Origin: Liquorilactobacillus mali
Lineage (GTDB): Bacteria > Bacillota > Bacilli > Lactobacillales > Lactobacillaceae
NCBI RefSeq assembly: GCF_001437155.1
Contig: NZ_JQAR01000015.1
Location: 2,580 to 53,143, forward strand
Direction of reading: 5' to 3'
Length of the DNA stretch: 50,564 nt
How positions within the stretch are numbered: position 1 is the first letter of the stretch; each line of letters starts with the position of its first letter. Under the pieces are notes generated by a model, which was given only the letters and a program-made list of their open reading frames with translations, did no database searches and was not told the DNA's origin. Shown piece after piece: positions 36,427 through 44,552 of the stretch. Both the position numbers and the translations under genes were made by a program.

Positions 36427-37410
36427 TTATATTCTAGATAGATCCAGCAGCATACTGCCATATGACAGCCCTGCTCCAAAACCCGATATCAGTGCAACAT
36501 GGGGCCTTTCTCCTCGCTTTAGTGCTCGGTCCAGGCCAATCGCTATTCCAGCTGAAGACGTGTTACCATAGAATTCAACATTTGTTTCAAACTTACTTAA
36601 TGGTACATTAATGCCAAGTGCAATATTTTCAATTAACCTTAGATTGGCTTGATGCGTCACAATTAATTCCAATTCAGAGTTTGTATAACCATTTTGTTCA
36701 AGTAAATTAGTAATATGTTCTGGAACTATCGATGTCACAAACTCATAAACTGCACGTCCATCCTGATAAAAAGCATCCATCTTAGGATAATTATCTCCAG
36801 ATATCTCACTTAAAGGAGCAATTCTTCCGCTATGAATTACGTTAGGCGCTGGACTTGTTTCAAGTTTTTCCGCGATGAACATTTCATCATCTGGATTATC
36901 ACTTGCCGTCAACAACACTCCGCCGGCTCCATCACCAAAGAAAACAGCAGATGTTCGATCAGAAAAATCCATCATTTTGGAATTTACTTCACCAGCGATC
37001 ACAATTGCTTTGTTATAATTTCCGTGACGCAAAAACTTTTCTGCTGTACTTAATGCAAAGATAAAACCTGCACAAGCGACACTTATATCAAAAGAAAAAG
37101 CCTTCACTGCATCAATTTTTTGCTGAACGAGTGATGCAGTAGCCGGTGTAATTGAATCCGGACTAATTGTAGCTACTATGATTAAATCAATTTCACTGGC
37201 TTCAACCTTGGCCTCGGCTAATAATTTTTTGGCCACCTTTGCACAAAGATCTGACGTATTCTCATTAATAGCATAATGGCGCGTTTTTATCCCTGTATGC
37301 TTTTGAATCCACTCATCTGAAGTATCCATATACTTAGATAGTTCAGCATTAGTCACTACACGTTCTGGCACATAATGTGCACTGGCTTCTATTTTTACGG
37401 CTCTAGGCAT
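36427..37410 (-). CDS. fabH: Beta-ketoacyl-ACP synthase III (FabH type)
   Basis: KAS III enzymes condense acetyl-CoA or another acyl-CoA with malonyl-ACP to start fatty acid synthesis. The 327-residue protein has the catalytic triad Cys113 (VACAGF), His253 (THQANL) and Asn283 (YGNTSSAG) and ends in GFGAGLSYGSML. It stands alone: no fabD, acpP or fabF is nearby, whereas lactobacilli normally carry fabH inside the fab cluster. It may be a second copy with a different primer preference, or the only one. Confidence 0.92.
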   Translation of the reverse strand: MPRAVKIEASAHYVPERVVTNAELSKYMDTSDEWIQKHTGIKTRHYAINENTSDLCAKVAKKLLAEAKVEASEIDLIIVATISPDSITPATASLVQQKIDAVKAFSFDISVACAGFIFALSTAEKFLRHGNYNKAIVIAGEVNSKMMDFSDRTSAVFFGDGAGGVLLTASDNPDDEMFIAEKLETSPAPNVIHSGRIAPLSEISGDNYPKMDAFYQDGRAVYEFVTSIVPEHITNLLEQNGYTNSELELIVTHQANLRLIENIALGINVPLSKFETNVEFYGNTSSAGIAIGLDRALKRGERPHVALISGFGAGLSYGSMLLDLSRI

Positions 37411-37503
37411 CTTATTATATTCTCCTATATCGAATATCCAATTAGTTCATTGGTCAACTTCTTTATACAAATCTGCGATACTTTTATTTTACTTATACAT
37501 AAA

Positions 37504-37539
37504 TAAAAAATCCATACCAAAACAATAATTTTGGAATAG
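37504..37539 (-). terminator. Terminator of tRNA-Leu
   Basis: On the minus strand a stem of about 11 bp with one mismatch (37539-37529 with 37522-37512) is followed by ATTTTTTATTT. Confidence 0.65.
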
Positions 37540-37548
37540 CCCATATGA

Positions 37549-37634
37549 TGCGGGTAAATGGATTCGAACCATCACGGGCTGTAACGCCCACCAGATCCTT
37601 AGTCTGACGCGTCTGCCAATTCCGCCATACCCGC
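37549..37634 (-). tRNA. tRNA-Leu (AAG)
   Basis: This 86-nt class II tRNA has a GCGGGTA/TACCCGC acceptor stem, GGTTCGAATCC T-arm and long variable arm. The anticodon loop is CTAAGGA with a five-pair stem, giving anticodon AAG (codon CUU, or CUN if A34 is inosine). CCA is not encoded. It has its own promoter and terminator. Confidence 0.95.
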
Positions 37635-37647
37635 AACAACAAAAATA

Positions 37648-37676
37648 ATTATACCAAATACTCTGCGTGAGGGCAA
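37648..37676 (-). promoter_or_regulatory. Promoter of tRNA-Leu
   Basis: TTGCCC (37676-37671) and TATAAT (37653-37648) are separated by exactly 17 bp and end 13 bp before the tRNA. Confidence 0.82.
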
Positions 37677-37683
37677 GCCTTTT

Positions 37684-38142
37684 TTATTTATACATTGCTT
37701 CTTTTTGTAATTTCAATCTGCCATGGCACCTTGAACAGACATACCCTTTTAAATCTATCTTACGTTTTCTCAAATAAGGTTGACCGCATTCTGTACAGAT
37801 GTACCTATACGCATGTGCTGAGCTGTTACTGCTTAAGGGTGCAAATCTTAAGCCACCTACTTCGGCCAATAACTTCTTAAAATCACAATCTCTATGCCTA
37901 TATCCTTTATTATTAAGATGCAGATGATAATGACATAACTCATGCTTAATCACACCTTGCAAAGTCTCCACGCCATGTTCAGTTAACATCTTTGGGTTTA
38001 TATCAATGTTGTGTGTCCTAAGATCATAGCGCCCACCAGTCGTGCGTAAACGCGTATTGAACGTTGCATTATAATCAAAAGTCTGTCCAAATGACTCCAC
38101 AGATATTTTTTCAACAAGTTTTTGCAAAGTATCACTATTCAA
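37684..38142 (-). CDS. SprT-like metalloprotease family protein
   Basis: This 152-residue protein has the SprT-like fold: HELCHYH at residues 67-73 with His67, Glu68 and His71 as zinc and catalytic residues. A C-terminal zinc ribbon has Cys116, Cys119, Cys136 and Cys139. Its eukaryotic relative SPRTN degrades DNA-protein crosslinks, but the role of the Firmicutes YdcK-like form is unknown. The start appears to be a TTG. It follows tex by 6 bp, the same pairing seen in Bacillus (ydcI-ydcK), so the two are co-transcribed. Confidence 0.88.
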   Translation of the reverse strand: MNSDTLQKLVEKISVESFGQTFDYNATFNTRLRTTGGRYDLRTHNIDINPKMLTEHGVETLQGVIKHELCHYHLHLNNKGYRHRDCDFKKLLAEVGGLRFAPLSSNSSAHAYRYICTECGQPYLRKRKIDLKGYVCSRCHGRLKLQKEAMYK

Positions 38143-38148
38143 AATAAC

Positions 38149-40326
38149 TCATCTCTTTTCTGGAGAAATCATTGTTAGCTGAATCCTCTTCCTTTGTTCG
38201 TCAACACTCAAAACCCATACATCGACAATGTCACCCACTGCTACAACATCATTAGGATTTTTTACGAATTCCCTTCTTAATTGGGATAGATGAACCAATC
38301 CATCTTGTTTTACTCCAATATCCACAAAAGCACCAAAATCAATAACATTACGCACTGTACCTTTGAGTTTCATGCCCACTTTTAAATCTGATATTTTTAA
38401 AACATCGCTTCGTAACAGAATTGGAGGTAAATCGGATCTAATATCCCTACCAGGTTTAATTAAACTTGTAACAATATCGGCTAGTGTTGCCGTTCCAACA
38501 CCAAGTTCACCAGCAACTGCCTGAATATCCACACCTTTCAATTTTACGGTGGCCTTGCTTGTTCCAATATCTGAAATGATAATCTTGCATTTCTCTAACA
38601 GACTTTTAGCTACATGGTAACTCTCAGGATGAATATCAGTATTGTCTAAGAAATTCTTACCGCCGATTATTCTCAAGAAACCGGCAGCCTGTTCATATGC
38701 TTTTGGTCCAAGTCTAGGTACCTTTTTTAACTCATTTCTTTGCGTAAACATCCCGACTTCATTACGATAAGCAACAATATTTGCTGCTGTCGTACTTGAC
38801 AAGCCAGAAATATTCTGCAAAAGCTGTGGACTTGCTGTATTCAAATCAATTCCAACTTGGTTAACCGCAGTTTCAATCACAGCATCTAACTTATTACTAA
38901 GTTCTTTTTGCGGTAAATCATGCTGGTATTGTCCAACACCAATTGCTTGCGGATCAATTTTTACCAACTCTGCCAGTGGATCCTGCAAACGCCTTGCAAT
39001 GCTTACGGCGGAACGTTCTTCTACATGAAAGTCTGGGAATTCATCCCGTGCAATTTTACTGGCCGAATAAACTGACGCACCAGCTTCATTCACAATCGCG
39101 TAGACAACCGGCTGCTCAGTCTGCTTCACAGCCTCAGCCACAAAAGATTCAGACTCGCGGCTTGCTGTTCCATTTCCTATCGCAACGACATCTACCTTGT
39201 TTTTTTCAAGTATCTCTACAAATTGACTCATTGCCTTATTCCAATTCACATCATCTTTTTGCGAATTCTTTTGTTTATGCGGATATATAATTGCCTTACT
39301 CTTAAATCTCCCTGTCTCATCCACCACTGCTAATTTGCAGCCCGTACGGTACGCAGGATCAAATCCTAATACACACTTGCCCTTTAGAGGAGACTGCATC
39401 AATAGATGATATAAATTATCTCCAAAAATTTCAATTGCATGTGCACTAGCTCTTTGTGTCAATTCAGTACGAAGTTCTCTTTCAATTGCTGGCTTGATCA
39501 GCCTTTTATATCCATCAGCAATTGCTGCTTGCAAGATTTTAATGATCTCTGGTGTTTTATTTTTTATAATTCTTACTGATAAATAGTCTAGAATCTGAGC
39601 CTCATCCACCTGAATACTAACACCGATGATTCCAAGTCTTTCTGCACGGTTAATTGCCAAAACTTGATGATTAGCAATTTTTTTGTATGACATTACAAAA
39701 TCATAATAGTTTTTAAAAACTTGCTGCTCATCCTCTTCTGTTTTCTTAGGCTTAGTCGTTATTTTACCTAACTGCTTAGTAATTTGCCGAATTCTAGTAC
39801 GATATAAAGCATTCTCGCTTACTTCTTCCGCAATAATGTCACATGCTCCTGAAATAACCTGCTGTACATCAAGAACATCTTGTGATGGATTTACAAACTT
39901 CTCAGCATATTTCTTTGCTGCTTTTGCATTTACCGTCATTAACCATTTAGCAAATGGTTCAATTCCTGCTTCTCTTGCAACCATCGCCCTTGTTCTTCTT
40001 TTTTTCTTAAAAGGTAAATACAAATCCTCGATTGTCTGTAAAGAACTGGCTTCTTCAAGTTTTTTCTTCAAAACTGGAGTCAATTTTTCTTGTTTTTCAA
40101 TTGCGGCCTGAACATCTGCACGCCTTTTTTCAATCTTCTCTAACAACTGTTTACTATTAAGAATTTCACGGATTTTTACTTCGTCCAGATTACCGGTTTT
40201 TTCTTTTCGGTACCTTGCCATAAATGGAACGGTTGCACCTTCATCATACATTTCTGCAGTCGCTTGTACTTGCTTATACTTTAAATTAAGCTGTTTTGCA
40301 ATTTTATCTAATATCAGATTACTCAC
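38149..40326 (-). CDS. tex: Tex family RNA-binding transcription accessory protein
   Basis: Tex is a conserved nucleic-acid-binding protein related to eukaryotic Spt6. The ~725-residue protein has the N-terminal Tex helices (VPFMARYRKEKTGNLDEVKI), a YqgF-like RNase H fold (GFDPAYRTGCKLAVVDETG), a helix-hairpin-helix region (LSSTTAANIVAYRNEVG) and a C-terminal S1 domain (GTVRNVIDFGAFVDIGVKQD). A GTG at 40326 with GGAG seven bases upstream is preferred to the ATG two codons earlier, which is too near the ribosome binding site; the difference is minor. Its role is loosely defined. Confidence 0.94.
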   Translation of the reverse strand: MSNLILDKIAKQLNLKYKQVQATAEMYDEGATVPFMARYRKEKTGNLDEVKIREILNSKQLLEKIEKRRADVQAAIEKQEKLTPVLKKKLEEASSLQTIEDLYLPFKKKRRTRAMVAREAGIEPFAKWLMTVNAKAAKKYAEKFVNPSQDVLDVQQVISGACDIIAEEVSENALYRTRIRQITKQLGKITTKPKKTEEDEQQVFKNYYDFVMSYKKIANHQVLAINRAERLGIIGVSIQVDEAQILDYLSVRIIKNKTPEIIKILQAAIADGYKRLIKPAIERELRTELTQRASAHAIEIFGDNLYHLLMQSPLKGKCVLGFDPAYRTGCKLAVVDETGRFKSKAIIYPHKQKNSQKDDVNWNKAMSQFVEILEKNKVDVVAIGNGTASRESESFVAEAVKQTEQPVVYAIVNEAGASVYSASKIARDEFPDFHVEERSAVSIARRLQDPLAELVKIDPQAIGVGQYQHDLPQKELSNKLDAVIETAVNQVGIDLNTASPQLLQNISGLSSTTAANIVAYRNEVGMFTQRNELKKVPRLGPKAYEQAAGFLRIIGGKNFLDNTDIHPESYHVAKSLLEKCKIIISDIGTSKATVKLKGVDIQAVAGELGVGTATLADIVTSLIKPGRDIRSDLPPILLRSDVLKISDLKVGMKLKGTVRNVIDFGAFVDIGVKQDGLVHLSQLRREFVKNPNDVVAVGDIVDVWVLSVDEQRKRIQLTMISPEKR

Positions 40327-40355
40327 TGTCATTCTCCTTTAAAAAAAATAGCATA

Positions 40356-40399
40356 GTTAAACCTCCAAGTTGATAATTCACTTCAGATTATGGTTTAAC
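40356..40399 (-). terminator. Possible terminator of nadE
   Basis: GTTAAACC (40356-40363) and GGTTTAAC (40392-40399) are perfect inverted arms with a 28-nt loop. On the minus strand U-rich sequence (TATTTTTTTT) follows. The large loop makes it uncertain. Confidence 0.45.
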
Positions 40400-40412
40400 C
40401 ACACTAATTTTT

Positions 40413-41240
40413 TTATTTCCAAAACTCATCATAAACTGTGATTGGTGAATGCCGTTTATGCTGCGTCTTTAAATACCATGCTTCAATCTTTTCTGCCGCG
40501 GCACTATCAATATCGTGGCCTTCCAAATAATTATCGATATCATCATAGGTAACTCCTAAGGCTACTTCATCTGGTAACGCTGGACGATTATCTTCTAAGT
40601 CCGCCGTTGGTTTCTTCTTATATAAGTGCTCCGGTGCCCCAAGAATCTCGAGCATTGCTTTACCCTGTCGTTTATCTAAGCGCCATAGTGGAGTAATATC
40701 TGCGCCGCCATCACCAAATTTTGTATAAAACCCAGTTACTGCTTCAGCAGCATGATCCGTGCCAACCACAGCTCCTTTGTTAGCAGCTGCAATTCCATAT
40801 TGAGCAATCATTCGTTCACGTGCCTTGATATTCCCACGATTGAAATCACTGACTTCTAAGCCATTTTCTGCAATACTTTCTACCATCGCATCTGTTGCTG
40901 GCTTGATATTAACACGAACTATTTTATCAGCCTTCATAAATTCGATTGCATCCATCGCATCTTGTTCATCGGCTTGGTTACCATATGGTAGTCGTACAGC
41001 AATAAATTGATATTCATTATCACCGGTTTCTGTTCGTAATTCCTTGATTGCTAACTGGCTTAACGCACCGGTCAAAGTAGAATCTTGTCCACCCGATATT
41101 CCCAAAACAAGTGTTTTCAGAAAATCGTGTTTTTTTAGATACTCCTTCATAAAGTCAACACTTTTTCGAATCTCAGCCTTTGGATCAAAAGCAGAACTAA
41201 CACACAATTCACTGATAATTTTTTTTTGTAACTCTCTCAT
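40413..41240 (-). CDS. nadE: NH3-dependent NAD+ synthetase
   Basis: NadE amidates nicotinic acid adenine dinucleotide to NAD+ using ammonia. The 275 residues carry the ATP pyrophosphatase loop GISGGQDST at 47-55, [22 protein letters not shown] and the C-terminal [13 protein letters not shown]. No glutaminase domain is present, so this is the ammonia-dependent form. AAGGAGG precedes the ATG. It lies 57 bp downstream of pncB: with nadD (not in this window) the pair completes the Preiss-Handler salvage route from nicotinate. Confidence 0.96.
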   Translation of the reverse strand: MRELQKKIISELCVSSAFDPKAEIRKSVDFMKEYLKKHDFLKTLVLGISGGQDSTLTGALSQLAIKELRTETGDNEYQFIAVRLPYGNQADEQDAMDAIEFMKADKIVRVNIKPATDAMVESIAENGLEVSDFNRGNIKARERMIAQYGIAAANKGAVVGTDHAAEAVTGFYTKFGDGGADITPLWRLDKRQGKAMLEILGAPEHLYKKKPTADLEDNRPALPDEVALGVTYDDIDNYLEGHDIDSAAAEKIEAWYLKTQHKRHSPITVYDEFWK

Positions 41241-41297
41241 CTAGAAATCCTCCTTGAGTGCCACACATAATTATATGTGATGTTTTCTACCATCATT

Positions 41298-42761
41298 TTA
41301 CGCTTTTTTATTGATACTTTCACGAATTTCTTTAATTATCTTCATTTTATTATTGTAGCACGCTTCAGACAAATCGACTGGATAGTCTTGTGGATTAAGG
41401 TCACGCTTATATTCTTCCCAGAGACTGTCGAGCCGCTCATGTGCATATTCTTTGATTGCTATTAGACTAGGAACTTGGTAAACCTGTGTTCCATTTACAA
41501 AAATATCCTTTAAAAGCGGGCGTGCATCAAAATCTGTTATATTCTTATTAATATATGTGTATTGTGGATGAAACATGTACAATGATTTTTCTTCTGCGGG
41601 CTTTTCATCCCACAAAGCGATGTAATCACCCTCGGATTTACCATCGGCCTTCTTTGTAATGCGCCATACCTGTTTCTTCCCTGGTGTTGAAACTTTTTCT
41701 GCATTACTTGATAATTTAATCGTATCCTCGAGAATTCCGTCGCTATTCTCAATTGCTACCATCTTATAGACTGCGCCAAGTGCAGGCTGATCGTATGCCG
41801 TGATCAGCTTTGTTCCAACTCCCCACACATCGATCTTTGCCCCTTGCATTTTTAAATTTGTGATTGTCTTTTCATCAAGATCATTTGAAGCATATATTTT
41901 AGCACTTGAAAAGCCAGCCTCATCCAACTGTTCCCTAACACGTTTAGAAATATACGCCATATCTCCAGAGTCAATTCGCACACCCAAGAAATTTATCTTA
42001 TCACCTAATTCCTTTGCAACCCTGATTGCATTAGGAACTCCACTCCTTAAGGTGTCATAAGTATCAACAAGAAATACACAATCCTTGTGTGTAGTAGCAT
42101 ATGCCTTGAACGCCTCATAATCATCACGATATGCTTGAACAAGCGCATGTGCATGAGTCCCGCTAGCTGGGATTCCAAAAATTTTGCTGGCCCTTACGTT
42201 ACTCGTCGCATCAAAGCCACCAATATAAGCCGCTCTGGTTCCCCAAATAGCTGCATCAAATTCTTGAGCTCTTCTTGTTCCAAACTCCATGATAGCATCA
42301 TCATGAACGACCGATCTCACACGAGCTGCCTTTGTTGCAATCAATGTTTGATAGTTGACTACATTCAAAATTGCCGTCTCGACAAGTTGACAATCCGCAA
42401 GGGGACCTTCAACTTGCAAGATTGGTTCATTATTGAAGACAACTTCTCCTTCCACTACAGCTCTTAACGTTGCTGAAAACTTGAAATTTCTTAAGTATTC
42501 CAAAAAATCATCAGAAAAATTACCAGTTTCTTTTAAATATTCAAGATCACTTTTTGTAAAGTGTAATTTATTAAGATAATCAATTACACGTTCTAAACCA
42601 GCAAAGATAGCATACCCATTTTGAAAGGGAATTTTTCGAAAATAAAGCTCAAAAACTGCTTTTCTTTGGTCAATCCCCTTCAGCCAATACGTTTGAATCA
42701 TATTGATCTGATATTCATCAGTATGTAAAGCATAACTATCGTCTGGATAATTCATTTCCAT
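41298..42761 (-). CDS. pncB: Nicotinate phosphoribosyltransferase
   Basis: PncB joins nicotinate to PRPP, the first step of NAD salvage. The 487-residue form is the Gram-positive long type. Visible marks are FGTRRAQEFDAAIWGTRAAYIGGFDATSN, the SGTHAHALVQAY segment with the phosphorylated His, VDTYDTLRSGVPNA, and GVRIDSGDMAYISK. AAGGAG precedes the ATG. It is divergent from tagA. A 16-bp palindrome at 42853-42868 lies next to its likely promoter. Confidence 0.96.
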   Translation of the reverse strand: MEMNYPDDSYALHTDEYQINMIQTYWLKGIDQRKAVFELYFRKIPFQNGYAIFAGLERVIDYLNKLHFTKSDLEYLKETGNFSDDFLEYLRNFKFSATLRAVVEGEVVFNNEPILQVEGPLADCQLVETAILNVVNYQTLIATKAARVRSVVHDDAIMEFGTRRAQEFDAAIWGTRAAYIGGFDATSNVRASKIFGIPASGTHAHALVQAYRDDYEAFKAYATTHKDCVFLVDTYDTLRSGVPNAIRVAKELGDKINFLGVRIDSGDMAYISKRVREQLDEAGFSSAKIYASNDLDEKTITNLKMQGAKIDVWGVGTKLITAYDQPALGAVYKMVAIENSDGILEDTIKLSSNAEKVSTPGKKQVWRITKKADGKSEGDYIALWDEKPAEEKSLYMFHPQYTYINKNITDFDARPLLKDIFVNGTQVYQVPSLIAIKEYAHERLDSLWEEYKRDLNPQDYPVDLSEACYNNKMKIIKEIRESINKKA

Positions 42762-42852
42762 CTTTTTTACTCCTTCTCAGCTATGCTGAGCAATATTATT
42801 ATTTGTAATCACATTTACACAAAAAAATAAAAGCTGTAACGCTTTCCCTTTA

Positions 42853-42868
42853 TGCAATGTCCATTGCA
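42853..42868. promoter_or_regulatory. 16-bp palindrome, candidate operator between pncB and tagA
   Basis: TGCAATG-TC-CATTGCA is a perfect palindrome with 7-bp arms. Read toward pncB, it directly follows TATAGT/TATTAT -10-like sequence, so a bound repressor would block initiation. I do not recognise the regulator. Confidence 0.5.
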
Positions 42869-42883
42869 CTATAATAACACTTT

Positions 42884-42911
42884 TTCATAATCACGTCATT
42901 TCTGTTATACT
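42884..42911 (+). promoter_or_regulatory. Probable tagA promoter
   Basis: TTCATA (42884-42889), a modest -35, and TATACT (42906-42911) have 16-bp spacing and lie 31 bp before the ATG. Confidence 0.45.
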
Positions 42912-42942
42912 ATGGCTAGTCATTTTGAAAAAGAGGTATTTT

Positions 42943-43689
42943 ATGTCAGATAAATATGAAAAAGTAGCTGTCCTTGGTGTCAATTTTACTAAAATTACAA
43001 ATAAGGAACTACTGGAACAGTTAAAGACAGATAGCCTGAATCATTCAAATCGTTTCGTAATCACAGCCAACCCTGAAATTGTTTTGTACGCGCGTGATAA
43101 TCCAGAGTATTTAGCGGTAATCAAATCAGCCGACTACACAACTGCCGATGGGATTGGGATTATTAAGGGTGCTAATATACTGAAGACTCCTTTGCCTGAA
43201 AGAGTAACCGGTTTTGATACGCTTTGCTCTTTGTTGGAATTTGCTGATAAAGAACAAAAAAGTGTTTATTTCTTAGGTGCTAAGCCCGAAACAGTCAAAA
43301 AAGCAATTGCTAAAATTCGTCATGAATATCCTGCTTTGAAGATTGCGGGATATCATGATGGTTATTTTGAGGACGAACAGGAGATCGCAACCGAGATTAA
43401 AGCAAGCAATCCAGATTTTGTCTTTGTTGCATTGGGCTTCCCAAAACAGGAATTTTTTATTGCCAAGCATCGTCAGCTCACTGCTTCTATCTGGATGGGA
43501 GTCGGTGGTAGTTTCGATGTTCTAGCAGGAACTGTCAAACGTGCTCCACTTTTTTGGCAAAAGCATCATATTGAGTGGTTATATCGTTTATTCCAAGAAC
43601 CATCTAGATTCTGGAGAATGCTAGCATTGCCCAAATACCTAATAATGATATATTTGGAAAAATTTGGCCTGCTTAAGACTGATGACTGA
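42943..43689 (+). CDS. tagA: WecG/TagA/CpsF family glycosyltransferase
   Basis: TagA-type enzymes add N-acetylmannosamine to undecaprenyl-PP-GlcNAc, building the linkage unit of wall teichoic acid on the inner face of the membrane. The 248-residue protein has VITANPEIVLYARDN, TTADGIGIIKGAN with the catalytic Asp, VFVALGFPKQEFFI and GVGGSFDVLAGTVKRAP. The ATG at 42943 follows GAGGT. No other tag genes are nearby, though an LCP ligase lies at 35112. The donor sugar is inferred from the family. Confidence 0.9.
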   Translation: MSDKYEKVAVLGVNFTKITNKELLEQLKTDSLNHSNRFVITANPEIVLYARDNPEYLAVIKSADYTTADGIGIIKGANILKTPLPERVTGFDTLCSLLEFADKEQKSVYFLGAKPETVKKAIAKIRHEYPALKIAGYHDGYFEDEQEIATEIKASNPDFVFVALGFPKQEFFIAKHRQLTASIWMGVGGSFDVLAGTVKRAPLFWQKHHIEWLYRLFQEPSRFWRMLALPKYLIMIYLEKFGLLKTDD

Positions 43690-43716
43690 CTTAAATTATT
43701 ATTATTAAGTTCAAAA

Positions 43717-43800
43717 AAGGAGCTGGTTCAAAAGTTATATTTTGAACCAGCTCCTCTATTTATTTATTCCATATAAACGTGTTTCATAAGTCAAAGTTTC
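43717..43800 (+). repeat. Dispersed intergenic repeat, copy D (tagA/nagR)
   Basis: The stem 43719-43733 with 43740-43754 is a perfect 15-bp hairpin with a 6-nt loop. It is followed by CTCTATTTATTTATTCC and the tail ATAAACGTGTTTCATAAGTC plus AAAG. It lies between the convergent 3' ends of tagA and nagR and is the best-preserved full copy. Confidence 0.82.
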
Positions 43801-43828
43801 ATCAATTCTTTATTAGCAAAATAACAAG

Positions 43829-44530
43829 CTATTTTTCCAAGTAAAACTCGAATCTCTCACCAACATATTGCGTCCTAACATATTCGAATGGCTTTCCATC
43901 TTCTAGATTAGTGATCTGACGCAATCGCAGTACAGCCTCGCCTCTGCGAATTCCTAAATATTCAGCTATCTGTTCTGAAGCTAACATCGCAGAAACCGTT
44001 TGTTGTGCGTGCCCAATTATATGCCCACTCTCTTCAAGCACATGATACAAAGAACTTGTGACTTCTTCCTTACTGTATTGTTTTACTAATTCATGAGGAA
44101 TTGTAGCAACCTCAAAACAAATTGGCACACCGTCAGCATACCTGATTCTTTCCATTCTCAAAACCAGATCTTTTTCCACCAAATTCAGTTTCTCCATTTC
44201 ACTCAAAGATGGAGTTGCAATATGATAAGAAATTGTTTTACTAGATGGCTTTTTCCCTTGTGCTCTCATCAATTCAGAAAAACTAGTCACACCAGATGAC
44301 ATTTTTTCTTGAACTTTTTGTCTAGCGACAAATGTACCAGAACCTACATGCCTTTCGAGAATACCTTCATCGACAAGAGTTTTTACTGCTTGTCGCAGAG
44401 TCATTCGACTCACACCAAAGGTCACAGCCATCTCACGTTCTGAGGGAATACGCTCGCCTACCTTCCACCTCCCAGACTCAATTGAACGCTTAATTTCGTT
44501 GTGAATCTGAATATAAATAGGTGATGACAT
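43829..44530 (-). CDS. nagR: GntR/HutC family regulator, NagR (YvoA)-like
   Basis: This 233-residue regulator has an N-terminal winged helix (GRWKVGERIPSEREMAVTFGVSRMTLRQAVKTL) and a C-terminal UTRA ligand domain (GVPICFEVATIPHELV, GEAVLRLRQITN, FEYVRTQYVG). Its position after nagA marks it as the NagR/YvoA/DasR type, which senses amino-sugar phosphates and represses nag genes. The ATG at 44530 follows AGAGGGA; the open frame is longer. Its likely operator lies before proC at 46534-46545, so it would control its own operon. Confidence 0.88.
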   Translation of the reverse strand: MSSPIYIQIHNEIKRSIESGRWKVGERIPSEREMAVTFGVSRMTLRQAVKTLVDEGILERHVGSGTFVARQKVQEKMSSGVTSFSELMRAQGKKPSSKTISYHIATPSLSEMEKLNLVEKDLVLRMERIRYADGVPICFEVATIPHELVKQYSKEEVTSSLYHVLEESGHIIGHAQQTVSAMLASEQIAEYLGIRRGEAVLRLRQITNLEDGKPFEYVRTQYVGERFEFYLEK

Positions 44531-44552
44531 TAGTATATTCCCTCTTTCGTGT

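Noticed and set aside
42830-42846. A cre site in the pncB leader (GAAAGCGTTACA)
   Set aside because: It has about four mismatches to the consensus, including the right half.
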